Notes under the pieces: model-generated
Told to the model about the DNA's origin: nothing
The model's database searches: none
The model's input: only the letters and a program-made list of their open reading frames with translations
In this document: positions 17,754-23,212 of the stretch, piece after piece
Layout: the number at the start of each line of letters is the position of its first letter
How positions within the stretch are numbered: the stretch's first letter is position 1
Translations under genes and position numbers: made by a program
Virus record (IMG/VR): IMGVR_UViG_3300020436_000003
Location: 1-34,330 of that record
From: a virus
Reading direction: 5' to 3' (one strand)
DNA: 34,330 nucleotides

Positions 17754-18148
17754 TATGCTCTATATTGTTTTGTTTTTTGTGCTATTCTTTTTGGTTGTTT
17801 GCTGAACTGTTTTCCACTAGCTTTGTCTTTACGTTTCTTAGCTGACGTTTGTGCATATTCTTTCGCTGATAAACTTTTAATAGCTTTGGATGGTAAATAA
17901 CGCTCTCCTGTTTCTGAAGATTTTTTTCCTGACTTTGTACGCCATTTTTGTTTAGACCATTTAGCTAATGAGTTGTTTGATTTTTTTGCACCACTATATC
18001 CACCTCCTGCTTTTTTGTATGCTTTGACAGCCGCTTGTGCTTTTCTGCCCGACCATTGACCGGCGGCAGTTCCGTGTGATGCTTGTGCTTTAATTCGTGC
18101 AACAATTCTTTTCCATAGTGAGGGATTTTTTTTAGTAGCTGATGTCAT
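17753..18148 (-). CDS. DUF5872-like basic protein
   Basis: A 131-residue, Lys/Ala/Ser-rich protein. The C-terminal half, with KWRTKSGKKSSETGERYLP followed by SLSAKEYAQTSAKKR and a KQFSKQPKRIAQKTKQYR ending, is the DUF5872 signature, found across marine phages and giant viruses. The N-terminal half has a KKAGGGY motif (residues 45-51) also present in the 588-residue protein at 18553-20319. Function is unknown. The strong positive charge suggests nucleic-acid or capsid-interior contact. The start overlaps the upstream gene by 4 nt. Confidence 0.82.
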   Translation of the reverse strand: MTSATKKNPSLWKRIVARIKAQASHGTAAGQWSGRKAQAAVKAYKKAGGGYSGAKKSNNSLAKWSKQKWRTKSGKKSSETGERYLPSKAIKSLSAKEYAQTSAKKRKDKASGKQFSKQPKRIAQKTKQYRA

Positions 18149-18372
18149 TTCTTGGCTCTATTTATACTAGCTGTTGTTACTCTAATATTTCTTTTTTTGT
18201 TATTTCTAGGATTACCATCTTTATGATCAATATCTTTACCATCTTTTTTATTTACTTTTTTCAAGCGTAAGAATAATCGTCTTAATTTATTACGAGAGGC
18301 ACGATCTTTTTTTGACGAAGAGGATGATTGGAATTTGTCATATTCTTTTCTATAATCTCTTTTATTCGTCAT
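18145..18372 (-). CDS. HNH-like small basic protein
   Basis: A 75-residue protein. Residues about 46-60 read DIDHKDGNPRNNKKRNIRV, which matches the core of HNH endonucleases (Asp-His, then Asn-Asn and Asn-x-Arg). The N-terminal part is a Lys/Ser/Arg-rich helix without the paired Cys zinc ligands of larger HNH enzymes. HNH proteins next to terminase genes take part in cos or pac cutting in some phages, so a packaging-related nickase is possible. It may also be a non-catalytic DNA binder. The gene overlaps both neighbours by a few bases. Confidence 0.72.
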   Translation of the reverse strand: MTNKRDYRKEYDKFQSSSSSKKDRASRNKLRRLFLRLKKVNKKDGKDIDHKDGNPRNNKKRNIRVTTASINRAKK

Positions 18373-18550
18373 TACTGTTCATTATATGTTGTTTTGCCAT
18401 TTCATATGCTTTTTCTTTAGAATGACCTTTAATCATTTTATATTCTGCATAGTCTTTTATTTGTTTCATTCTATGTAATTCAAGATCAGCTTTATATGTG
18501 CGAACCATTGCTTCTGCAACTTTTTCACTTCTTTTTTGAACTTTATTCAT
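18362..18550 (-). CDS. Small basic helical protein of unknown function
   Basis: A 62-residue protein starting MNKVQKRSEKVAEAMVRTYK and ending KQHIMNSNDE, predicted to be almost entirely alpha helix with about one quarter Lys/Arg/His. It lies in the overlapping chain of small genes between the terminase subunits (11-nt overlap with the HNH-like gene, 2-nt gap from the 588-residue gene). It is not recognised. Confidence 0.68.
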   Translation of the reverse strand: MNKVQKRSEKVAEAMVRTYKADLELHRMKQIKDYAEYKMIKGHSKEKAYEMAKQHIMNSNDE

Positions 18551-18552
18551 AT

Positions 18553-20319
18553 TTAATCAAACCTTTTATCTCTACTACTAGTAGCTATTATTTTTCTTAT
18601 TTGTTGTTGATATGCTTTAAGAGTAGCTTTTTTTTGTTCAAGAGTTTTGTCTTTAAATCTTAATTTATTAGATACCTTACTTGCTAAAGTTCGTAACTGT
18701 TCAAGGTCAACTTCATCACTAAACTTTTTGCTTTTCTTCATATATTCTTTTATTCGCAAATCCATCATTTTTTTTATCTCTAAAGGATTTTTACCTTTTT
18801 TCAACATATTATCAACAAACAATCTTTGTTTTTCAAATTGTTTATTTTTAAGATTCATTGCCATATCTTTTTTTACTGATTCTAATAAACCACCGGGTTT
18901 TGGCCCTTGTTTGTTTCCTGCTTTTTTAACATTACCTGCTCGTTTTACATCTCTTGATTTAGGATTCATAAATGATTTATAGTTTCTATCTAATTTAGCG
19001 GCATCATATGCTTTTGGATTTGCTTTTCTTGCACCTTTTTCTGCATTGTGTATATTTCTCATTATCATTTTTAATTTAGCAGGAACTTCGTTTAAGTCGT
19101 AGAATCCTTCTCGTTTTGATCTACCTTTAACACCTTGTACTCTGGCAGTTTTTTTTGTGACTATTTGTTTAGCTTCTTTTTTGTATGCTTCCATAAAACG
19201 ACCTCGCATTCTTATCCAATCTAGTCCTTCTTTTTCTGCCATTTGTTTTGCATTTTCCATAAACTGATTTGGCTTACCTCGTACAGTTTGGTCATAAATT
19301 CTATCTTGTCGTGTTTGTGCGGCTGATGATGATTTATCTTGTTTTTTTAAATCAGATTTTGTTTCTTGGCTTCGTTCTATTTTATTTAGTTTTCTTCTTT
19401 CTGCTTCAGCCGATTCTTCTTTTTTACGTTTGTTTTGAACATTTGTTGTTTTATCTTTTTGTTTAAATTTATTTACTGCTCCTTCTTTTTTAAAATCTTT
19501 TTTTTCTTCAGTTTTTTTTTTTGTTTTTTTTTTGGTTGTTGTTTTTGGTTTTGGAGAAGTTTTTTTATCTACATCATCTATTTTCTGTTTAAATTTTTTT
19601 GCACCTTCTTTAGCTTTTTGATAGCCACCTCCTGCTTTTTTAGTAAAGTATCTAAAGGCTTTGCCTAAAAATTCTGGACTACCTTTTACCGCTTCAGTTA
19701 ATTTTTTTCTAAACTTGCTCTTTCCAATCATACCACTAACCTTTGAAGCCGCTTTAAGACCAAGATAGGTTGTACCTGCTCCTATAGGGATTGCTCCTAT
19801 AAACTGAGCAGGATTCTCTTTTGCCCATTTAAAAAACGCCGGTAATTCTTGTTGTCCTTTTTGCATAGACCTTGCACGACTCTTACCAAGTTTTCTTTCC
19901 ATTTGCTCTCGTTTAAGCAATATTTTACGATTGATAGCTTCTTTTTCACTTTTATCAAAGACACTTCTATCGCCAATAGCAGGTTTATTTTCTGATTGTT
20001 TTTCTTTTGTTTTAACTTTGTTCTCAGGTTTTTTTACTACTTCTTGTTTTTTCTTTTCCTGTTTATTTACTTTATCTTCAGTTTTATTTTGTGCTGATGT
20101 ACTTATATCTGTTCTATTTATTGGTGTATTATATAGATTGTTGTCTGTAGTTGTTACAGTTTTATCACCTACTCTCTTAACATTGACTTTAGACTTTGTG
20201 CCTTTTTCTTGCATTTTTTTACGAAGATAGGCACGATATGCACCCATATTGGCACGAGCCGTAAAGTTTGTAGGATTACGCCTTAGTTCTTTTCTTCTAT
20301 CTTGAGGTGAGTACGCCAT
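18553..20319 (-). CDS. 588-residue lysine-rich protein of unknown function
   Basis: The chain is dominated by Lys, Glu, Gln and Thr. Residues about 78-115 and 250-330 are low-complexity Lys runs such as TKKKTKKKTEEKKDFKK. One hydrophobic Gly-rich stretch (FIGAIPIGAGTTYLGLKAA, about 173-191) could be a membrane or packing helix. A KKAGGGY motif lies at 227-233. The C-terminal 150 residues look helical and better ordered (RLFVDNMLKKGKNPLEIKKM). No family is recognised. Possible roles are a histone-like DNA condenser, an internal head protein, or a packaging accessory. It is in the late operon and much larger than its neighbours. Confidence 0.72.
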   Translation of the reverse strand: MAYSPQDRRKELRRNPTNFTARANMGAYRAYLRKKMQEKGTKSKVNVKRVGDKTVTTTDNNLYNTPINRTDISTSAQNKTEDKVNKQEKKKQEVVKKPENKVKTKEKQSENKPAIGDRSVFDKSEKEAINRKILLKREQMERKLGKSRARSMQKGQQELPAFFKWAKENPAQFIGAIPIGAGTTYLGLKAASKVSGMIGKSKFRKKLTEAVKGSPEFLGKAFRYFTKKAGGGYQKAKEGAKKFKQKIDDVDKKTSPKPKTTTKKKTKKKTEEKKDFKKEGAVNKFKQKDKTTNVQNKRKKEESAEAERRKLNKIERSQETKSDLKKQDKSSSAAQTRQDRIYDQTVRGKPNQFMENAKQMAEKEGLDWIRMRGRFMEAYKKEAKQIVTKKTARVQGVKGRSKREGFYDLNEVPAKLKMIMRNIHNAEKGARKANPKAYDAAKLDRNYKSFMNPKSRDVKRAGNVKKAGNKQGPKPGGLLESVKKDMAMNLKNKQFEKQRLFVDNMLKKGKNPLEIKKMMDLRIKEYMKKSKKFSDEVDLEQLRTLASKVSNKLRFKDKTLEQKKATLKAYQQQIRKIIATSSRDKRFD

Positions 20320-20320
20320 A

Positions 20321-20506
20321 TTATCCTTTTTTCTTTTTTAACATAATAATTCTTCTTTGTACACTTTTAGGCAAATCTTTAAAATGAAATAATTTTTTAC
20401 TAGAAGATGTATGTGTCTTTCCAGAATGAAGATCCCCATTAGGCATCTTATGTGAACCACCTGTATGAACTTTACCATCTTTGGTATAATGTTTAACACC
20501 TTTCAT
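20321..20506 (-). CDS. Small basic protein (marine phage family) of unknown function
   Basis: A 61-residue protein. MKGVKHYTKDGKVHTGGSHK, then MPNGDLHSGKTHTSSSKKL and a helical tail LPKSVQRRIIMLKKKKG. His/Gly/Thr-rich openings of this kind recur in small marine phage proteins near the terminase genes. Function is unknown. The start codon overlaps the stop of the 19-codon frame upstream (TAATG) and lies 1 nt before the 588-residue gene. Confidence 0.75.
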   Translation of the reverse strand: MKGVKHYTKDGKVHTGGSHKMPNGDLHSGKTHTSSSKKLFHFKDLPKSVQRRIIMLKKKKG

Positions 20507-20565
20507 TAGTAATTCTTTTTCTTTTTCTTTTTTTTTATTGGCTTTGGCATTTTATATCCGGGCAT
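20506..20565 (-). CDS. Possible 19-residue poly-lysine micro-protein
   Basis: The minus-strand frame reads MPGYKMPKPI followed by seven Lys and Asn-Tyr. An AGGA site about 7 nt upstream of the ATG and a TAATG overlap with the following gene give it the same coupling as its neighbours. It may be a real micro-protein or only a leader that couples translation. Coding cannot be proven at this length. Confidence 0.45.
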   Translation of the reverse strand: MPGYKMPKPIKKKKKKKNY

Positions 20566-20566
20566 T

Positions 20567-20875
20567 TTATTTTCCTTTCTTTTTTTTATTTTTTAATCGT
20601 ATTGACATTGCTTTAGCTTTTTGCCGTGCATCTTGTTTACTTGATGCTCCCCACGCTCTTAATGACAAAAGTAAACGAGTTGGTCTACCTTTGCTATCCT
20701 TTTCGGGGCCGGGCATATTTCCCATCCTAGCTAAAAAGGATGCACGTCTAGGATTATCTCCAGACTTTACCGGTGCTTTTAATGTGCCGCCTTTATAAGA
20801 AGCACGACCTTTTGCATTTAAACCACCTTTGGGATTCTTTCCTTCTTTACGTGTCCAAGCCGGTGTACTAGGCAT
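20567..20875 (-). CDS. DUF6321-like basic protein
   Basis: A 102-residue protein. WTRKEGKNPKGGLNAKGRASY near the start, then VKSGDNPRRASFLARMGNMPG and RPTRLLLSLRAWGASS, give the DUF6321 pattern common in marine phage and viral metagenome proteins. The tail is a Lys-rich helix. Function is unknown. It is part of the basic-protein cassette between the terminase subunits and is followed by the 19-codon frame. Confidence 0.85.
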   Translation of the reverse strand: MPSTPAWTRKEGKNPKGGLNAKGRASYKGGTLKAPVKSGDNPRRASFLARMGNMPGPEKDSKGRPTRLLLSLRAWGASSKQDARQKAKAMSIRLKNKKKKGK

Positions 20876-20918
20876 TAGAACACCACATAAAGAATTACTG
20901 ATACTACTATATATGTGA

Positions 20919-21224
20919 TCATTTCTTTTTTCTCTTTTTGGCTGTTTTTTTAGCTAATCTTTTTTTTCTAGCTACTTCTATTTCTGTATCTGATGTTTTC
21001 CATAAACCATCAAACCACGACTTGGATTTATCTACTTTACCATATTTATCTGTATAACGTGTTGGCTTTAATGCTTTCTCTCCAGATGTTTTTGGATTTC
21101 TAGTTACAAAATATCCACCAAGTGATTTAAGTTGTTTTGCACCCGTAAAAGGATTTACATTCTTTGCTAAAATCATACCACCAAATTTTCTAACAGACTT
21201 TTTCTGAAACTTTTTATTTGTCAT
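20919..21224 (-). CDS. Small basic protein of unknown function
   Basis: A 101-residue protein with a basic start MTNKKFQKKSVRKFGG, a central region FTGAKQLKSLGGYFVTRNPKTSGEKAL, and an extremely basic end (ARKKRLAKKTAKKRKKK). It is the first gene after TerS in the late operon, separated from it by 109 nt. The terminal Lys/Arg cluster suggests nucleic-acid binding. The family is not recognised. Confidence 0.72.
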   Translation of the reverse strand: MTNKKFQKKSVRKFGGMILAKNVNPFTGAKQLKSLGGYFVTRNPKTSGEKALKPTRYTDKYGKVDKSKSWFDGLWKTSDTEIEVARKKRLAKKTAKKRKKK

Positions 21225-21333
21225 AACCGAACCTTAACAGAAATAAAAAAAAATTGCAACGAACCTTGAAAGACTTTAATGAGTGAGTAGGACTATGTGT
21301 TAGGGTCACATATCACTTTTTAAGACCCCTACC
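21225..21333 (-). other. 109-nt spacer after TerS with T9 tract and weak hairpin
   Basis: On the minus strand GGGTC (21322-21326 region) can pair with GACCC (21304-21308 region) across a 16-nt loop. A run of nine T follows about 50 nt later, just before the next gene. The hairpin and T-run are too far apart for a standard terminator. I see no small gene here. Confidence 0.4.
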
Positions 21334-21720
21334 TTACTTTAGGTCTATGTTGATGCGGAAATCACCCTTGACCATATGTTGGTGCTTGTCTGGTGCTTTA
21401 AATCCTGCCCTGTCAAGTATATCCTTACTAGCTTCTAGCTGTACGTACTCTGATTTAGCACCAGTACATAGGTCAAGCAACCTAGATTGAGCCTTGACAG
21501 CACTCATACCCAAGTTGTGAGTAATCTGTTCAAACATATACTTCTGTACCTCTGGATTCCGTAGCATACGACTTGCACTTACTCTGGAACTATTCCCCTT
21601 GTATCCTGCGACTTTGGATGCTTCTGTAATCGTACATCCTGTTGCTACTAGCGTATCTACTAACTTCTTTGCTCTTGGAGTAATCTTGTTGTCTTTTATT
21701 GCAACGGACATACTCTTCAT
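21334..21720 (-). CDS. Terminase small subunit
   Basis: A 128-residue protein. The N-terminal helix-turn-helix region TPRAKKLVDTLVATGCTITEASKVAGYKGNSSRVSASRMLRNPEVQKYM (about 14-62) is the classical small-terminase DNA-recognition fold. The rest is an oligomerisation helix and a basic tail. It recognises the packaging site and hands DNA to TerL. It is the first gene of the late minus-strand operon. The first ATG (21720) lies inside a possible -10 box and has no ribosome site, so the true start may be the ATG at 21711 (MSVAIKDNK), giving 125 residues. Confidence 0.9.
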   Translation of the reverse strand: MKSMSVAIKDNKITPRAKKLVDTLVATGCTITEASKVAGYKGNSSRVSASRMLRNPEVQKYMFEQITHNLGMSAVKAQSRLLDLCTGAKSEYVQLEASKDILDRAGFKAPDKHQHMVKGDFRINIDLK

Positions 21721-21746
21721 ATATCAGCAACTGTTAAAAAAGTCAA
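21718..21746 (-). promoter_or_regulatory. Candidate sigma70-type late promoter at the TerS start
   Basis: On the minus strand TTGACT (21746-21741) is followed after exactly 17 nt by TATATG (21723-21718). The -35 match is 5 of 6. The -10 keeps TATA but lacks the final T. Transcription would begin near 21711, which is the A of the second ATG of TerS, implying a leaderless mRNA. The phage encodes no RNA polymerase, so host-type promoters are expected. Confidence 0.4.
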
Positions 21747-21753
21747 CATACCT

Positions 21754-21819
21754 GTTCTTCACTGATGAAGAACCAAATCACCTCACAGGGGTGAGATACT
21801 GCTGATGCTTCAGCAGTAT
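21754..21819. other. Three consecutive hairpins upstream of the late operon
   Basis: Perfect inverted repeats follow one another: GTTCTTCA/TGAAGAAC (21754-21761 and 21766-21773, loop CTGA); CTCAC/GTGAG (21782-21786 and 21791-21795, loop AGGG); ATACTGCTGA/TCAGCAGTAT (21796-21805 and 21810-21819, loop TGCT). The second and third abut. None is followed by a T-run. They may be protein-binding sites of the divergent control region or part of a folded leader. The region 21721-22144 has no gene. Confidence 0.7.
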
Positions 21820-21844
21820 GTGACAAAGCTAATTGATAAGTCCA

Positions 21845-22060
21845 GAAATATCATAGAAACAGGCCCTGCCAAAGTAGGCAGGGTTTTTGGGTATCAACTG
21901 GATCTCCAATAAAGACTCGCTTGGCAATTCATTCTTTTGGGCAATCCCAAAGTAGGGATTGCACTTTATTATTCAATTGCACAGACTCCTAGACTTTTTT
22001 GTCGGGGCTTCGGGAAAGCCCCTAGATTCAGTTGATACCCAAAAATTTCTATGATATTTC
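21845..22060 (+). ncRNA. Large two-junction structured element in the divergent control region
   Basis: P1 pairs 21845-21859 with 22046-22060 (15 bp). P3 pairs 21884-21905 with 22024-22045 (22 bp, one G-U at 21901/22028). P2 is a hairpin 21864-21870/21877-21883 inserted in the 5-prime strand only. On the 3-prime side P1 and P3 are contiguous, giving a tight three-way junction. Inside P3 lie P4 (21924-21929/21975-21980) enclosing P5 (21941-21948/21955-21962), and P6 (22004-22010/22016-22022), 1 nt from P3. P2 and P5 share the loop AAAGTA. The G-U pair would be C-A on the other strand, favouring plus-strand RNA. A DNA cruciform, origin or terminase-recognition element is an alternative. It resembles no RNA family I know. 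Confidence 0.7.
21864..21888 (+). terminator. Intrinsic-terminator-like hairpin (P2 of the large element)
   Basis: CCCTGCC/GGCAGGG, 7 bp, loop AAAGTA, followed directly by five T. In isolation this is a textbook Rho-independent terminator on the plus strand. However, its T-run is also the start of helix P3, so termination and folding of the large element may be alternatives. Confidence 0.5.
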
Positions 22061-22080
22061 GTTCCCGAATTATGAAATAT
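22054..22080 (+). other. Hairpin competing with helix P1
   Basis: ATATTTC (22054-22060) pairs with GAAATAT (22074-22080) across 13 nt. The first arm is also the end of the P1 3-prime strand, so the two pairings exclude each other. The second arm overlaps the possible -10 box at 22078. Confidence 0.4.
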
Positions 22081-22083
22081 AAT
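22078..22083 (+). promoter_or_regulatory. Possible -10 box of the early promoter
   Basis: A perfect TATAAT lies 62 nt upstream of the first early gene. No -35 hexamer is recognisable at 16-18 nt upstream (that stretch is the end of the structured element), so an activator or a divergent host promoter type would be needed. Confidence 0.3.
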
Positions 22084-22144
22084 GGTGATGTTATGTTAGC
22101 GTTATGTTTCGTAATATTAACACTCATAAATAGGAGAAAATATA

Positions 22145-22735
22145 ATGAGTAAATCTACAAAACAACAACCTGTCCAACAAGGTAAATACATTGAAACTTC
22201 AGTATATGTACCTATGAAGGATACTATGTTACAACTTGCCGATTCAGGTTACCTTGATGACGTAGCATTTCAAACTTCATCTGTACCTTTTCTTGGTATA
22301 TACAAAGACCTTACTGCTTTAGATGAACACTTCTATGGTGGTTACTTCTTATCCAATTCCATTATGGAAAAGGTTGCAGATGAATTGACAAGACAACTTA
22401 AATACAATGTCAAAAGGATGCTTGAAATCAATGATGATATTGCACTTGATGATGTATGGTCATCACATCTTGATGGTAAAGATTTAAATCAGATGTTTGG
22501 TAATCCTAACTCTCTTGCAGATGCAATGAAGGATTATCGTGACCCAGATGTAACTCTTCGTAGAGAACAAGAAAGAATGTTGTCCATTACATCTATTTAT
22601 CACATCTATATGGCTCTTGTTGATATACTTGAATGCATTGCCAAAGTAAATAATGGCAATGAATACAAGCCATATGAACCTAAAACTACTGCAAAGAAAA
22701 AGAAATCTTTTAAAGATACAAGGGATTTCTCTTAG
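22145..22735 (+). CDS. First early gene, unknown function
   Basis: A 196-residue soluble protein starting MSKSTKQQPVQQGKYIETSVYVP and ending in a Lys-rich tail KTTAKKKKSFKDTRDFS. The centre is helical and acidic (NVKRMLEINDDIALDDVWSSHLDGKDLNQMF), with SITSIYHIYMALVDILECIAKV as a long helix near residue 150. An AGGAG site lies 8 nt before the ATG. It is framed by the two main non-coding structured regions and has its own terminator (22755), so it is probably a separate immediate-early transcript. The family is not recognised. A host-takeover role is only a guess from timing and position. Confidence 0.82.
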   Translation: MSKSTKQQPVQQGKYIETSVYVPMKDTMLQLADSGYLDDVAFQTSSVPFLGIYKDLTALDEHFYGGYFLSNSIMEKVADELTRQLKYNVKRMLEINDDIALDDVWSSHLDGKDLNQMFGNPNSLADAMKDYRDPDVTLRREQERMLSITSIYHIYMALVDILECIAKVNNGNEYKPYEPKTTAKKKKSFKDTRDFS

Positions 22736-22754
22736 GTTTCCTTCCGACGATAAG

Positions 22755-22780
22755 GGTAGAACACAAGTTCTACCTTTATT
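22755..22780 (+). terminator. Rho-independent terminator after the first early gene
   Basis: GGTAGAAC/GTTCTACC, 8 bp, loop ACAA, followed by TTTATT. The stem extends outward by a G-U (22754/22775) and two A-T pairs. It lies 20 nt after the stop at 22735. Confidence 0.8.
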
Positions 22781-22799
22781 GTTGCTAGTCCTCTGATGA

Positions 22800-22872
22800 T
22801 TCAGGTAACTGCTAAAGCAGTTGCTGAAACATTATATTTGATTTCAGGTAACTGCTAAAGCAGTTGCTGAAA
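22800..22872 (+). repeat. Tandem pair of identical 30-nt hairpin repeats
   Basis: 22800-22829 and 22843-22872 are identical over 30 nt, separated by 13 nt. Each folds as TTCAG ... AACTGC-TAAA-GCAGTT ... CTGAA with a small 2/1 internal loop. The motif CAGTTGCTGA inside each copy also occurs on the minus strand just upstream of TerS (21734-21725). Two copies with a 13-nt spacer are too few and too palindromic to be a CRISPR array. Confidence 0.8.
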
Positions 22873-22875
22873 ACA

Positions 22876-23138
22876 CCCACAACACACATACGTTGTGGGG
22901 GAGATTCGTACTAAAATCAAATCACTATCATCAGATGTCTATGTGTATCTACAAGACTTCATAGATAAAGCGTGGTACAATTCCACGACTGTGAAGTCCT
23001 GTAGTTGCATAGCCCGACTAGTTGCTATAAAACTGACTAGCAATGTGCAACTATGTCAAGACTAAATAGGTTTGAATCCTATGCTTGGCACAAGGTTTTG
23101 TAGCTTGTACCTTGTAGACGGACTGTGATACTTACAGT
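22876..23138 (+). ncRNA. Contiguous array of hairpins in a gene-free region, candidate structured RNA
   Basis: After the 30-nt repeats follow: 22876-22883/22892-22899 (8 bp); 22949-22953 plus 22955-22961 with 22992-22998 plus 23000-23004 (12 bp, one mismatch), containing 22971-22975/22983-22987; 23005-23009/23046-23050 with inner 23022-23027/23038-23043; 23054-23060/23084-23090 enclosing 23066-23070/23078-23082; 23090-23096/23109-23115; and 23122-23126/23134-23138. From 22949 on, the helices abut. A U-G pair (23056/23088) favours the plus strand. No frame of useful length is present between 22736 and 23212. A tRNA was considered and rejected. The RNA class is unknown. Confidence 0.65.
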
Positions 23139-23212
23139 TGATCAGGTTAGTTATGCCGTTGGTGACAAAAACAAGTTACACTTTTATTAGACTAAAAACA
23201 AAGGAGTATATT

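Noticed and set aside
21318-21335. A third AAAGTA-loop hairpin (ACCT/AGGT on the minus strand) at the end of TerS
   Set aside because: Only 4 bp, and the loop is the last codons and stop of TerS. Chance is sufficient.
22001-22022. GGGGCTT/AAGCCCC hairpin with six T nearby as a terminator
   Set aside because: The T-run precedes the stem on the plus strand and reads as A on the minus strand, so it does not fit an intrinsic terminator in either direction.
22800-22872. CRISPR-like direct repeats of 30 nt
   Set aside because: Only two copies, a 13-nt spacer and strong internal palindromy. No cas genes.
23054-23093. Possible tRNA 3-prime half: 5-bp stem, 7-nt loop TTTGAAT, then GCTTGGCA
   Set aside because: No matching acceptor, D or anticodon arm lies upstream at any reasonable distance. 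The flanking 7 bp pair locally (TGTCAAG with CTTGGCA) to form one extended hairpin, which explains the sequence better.
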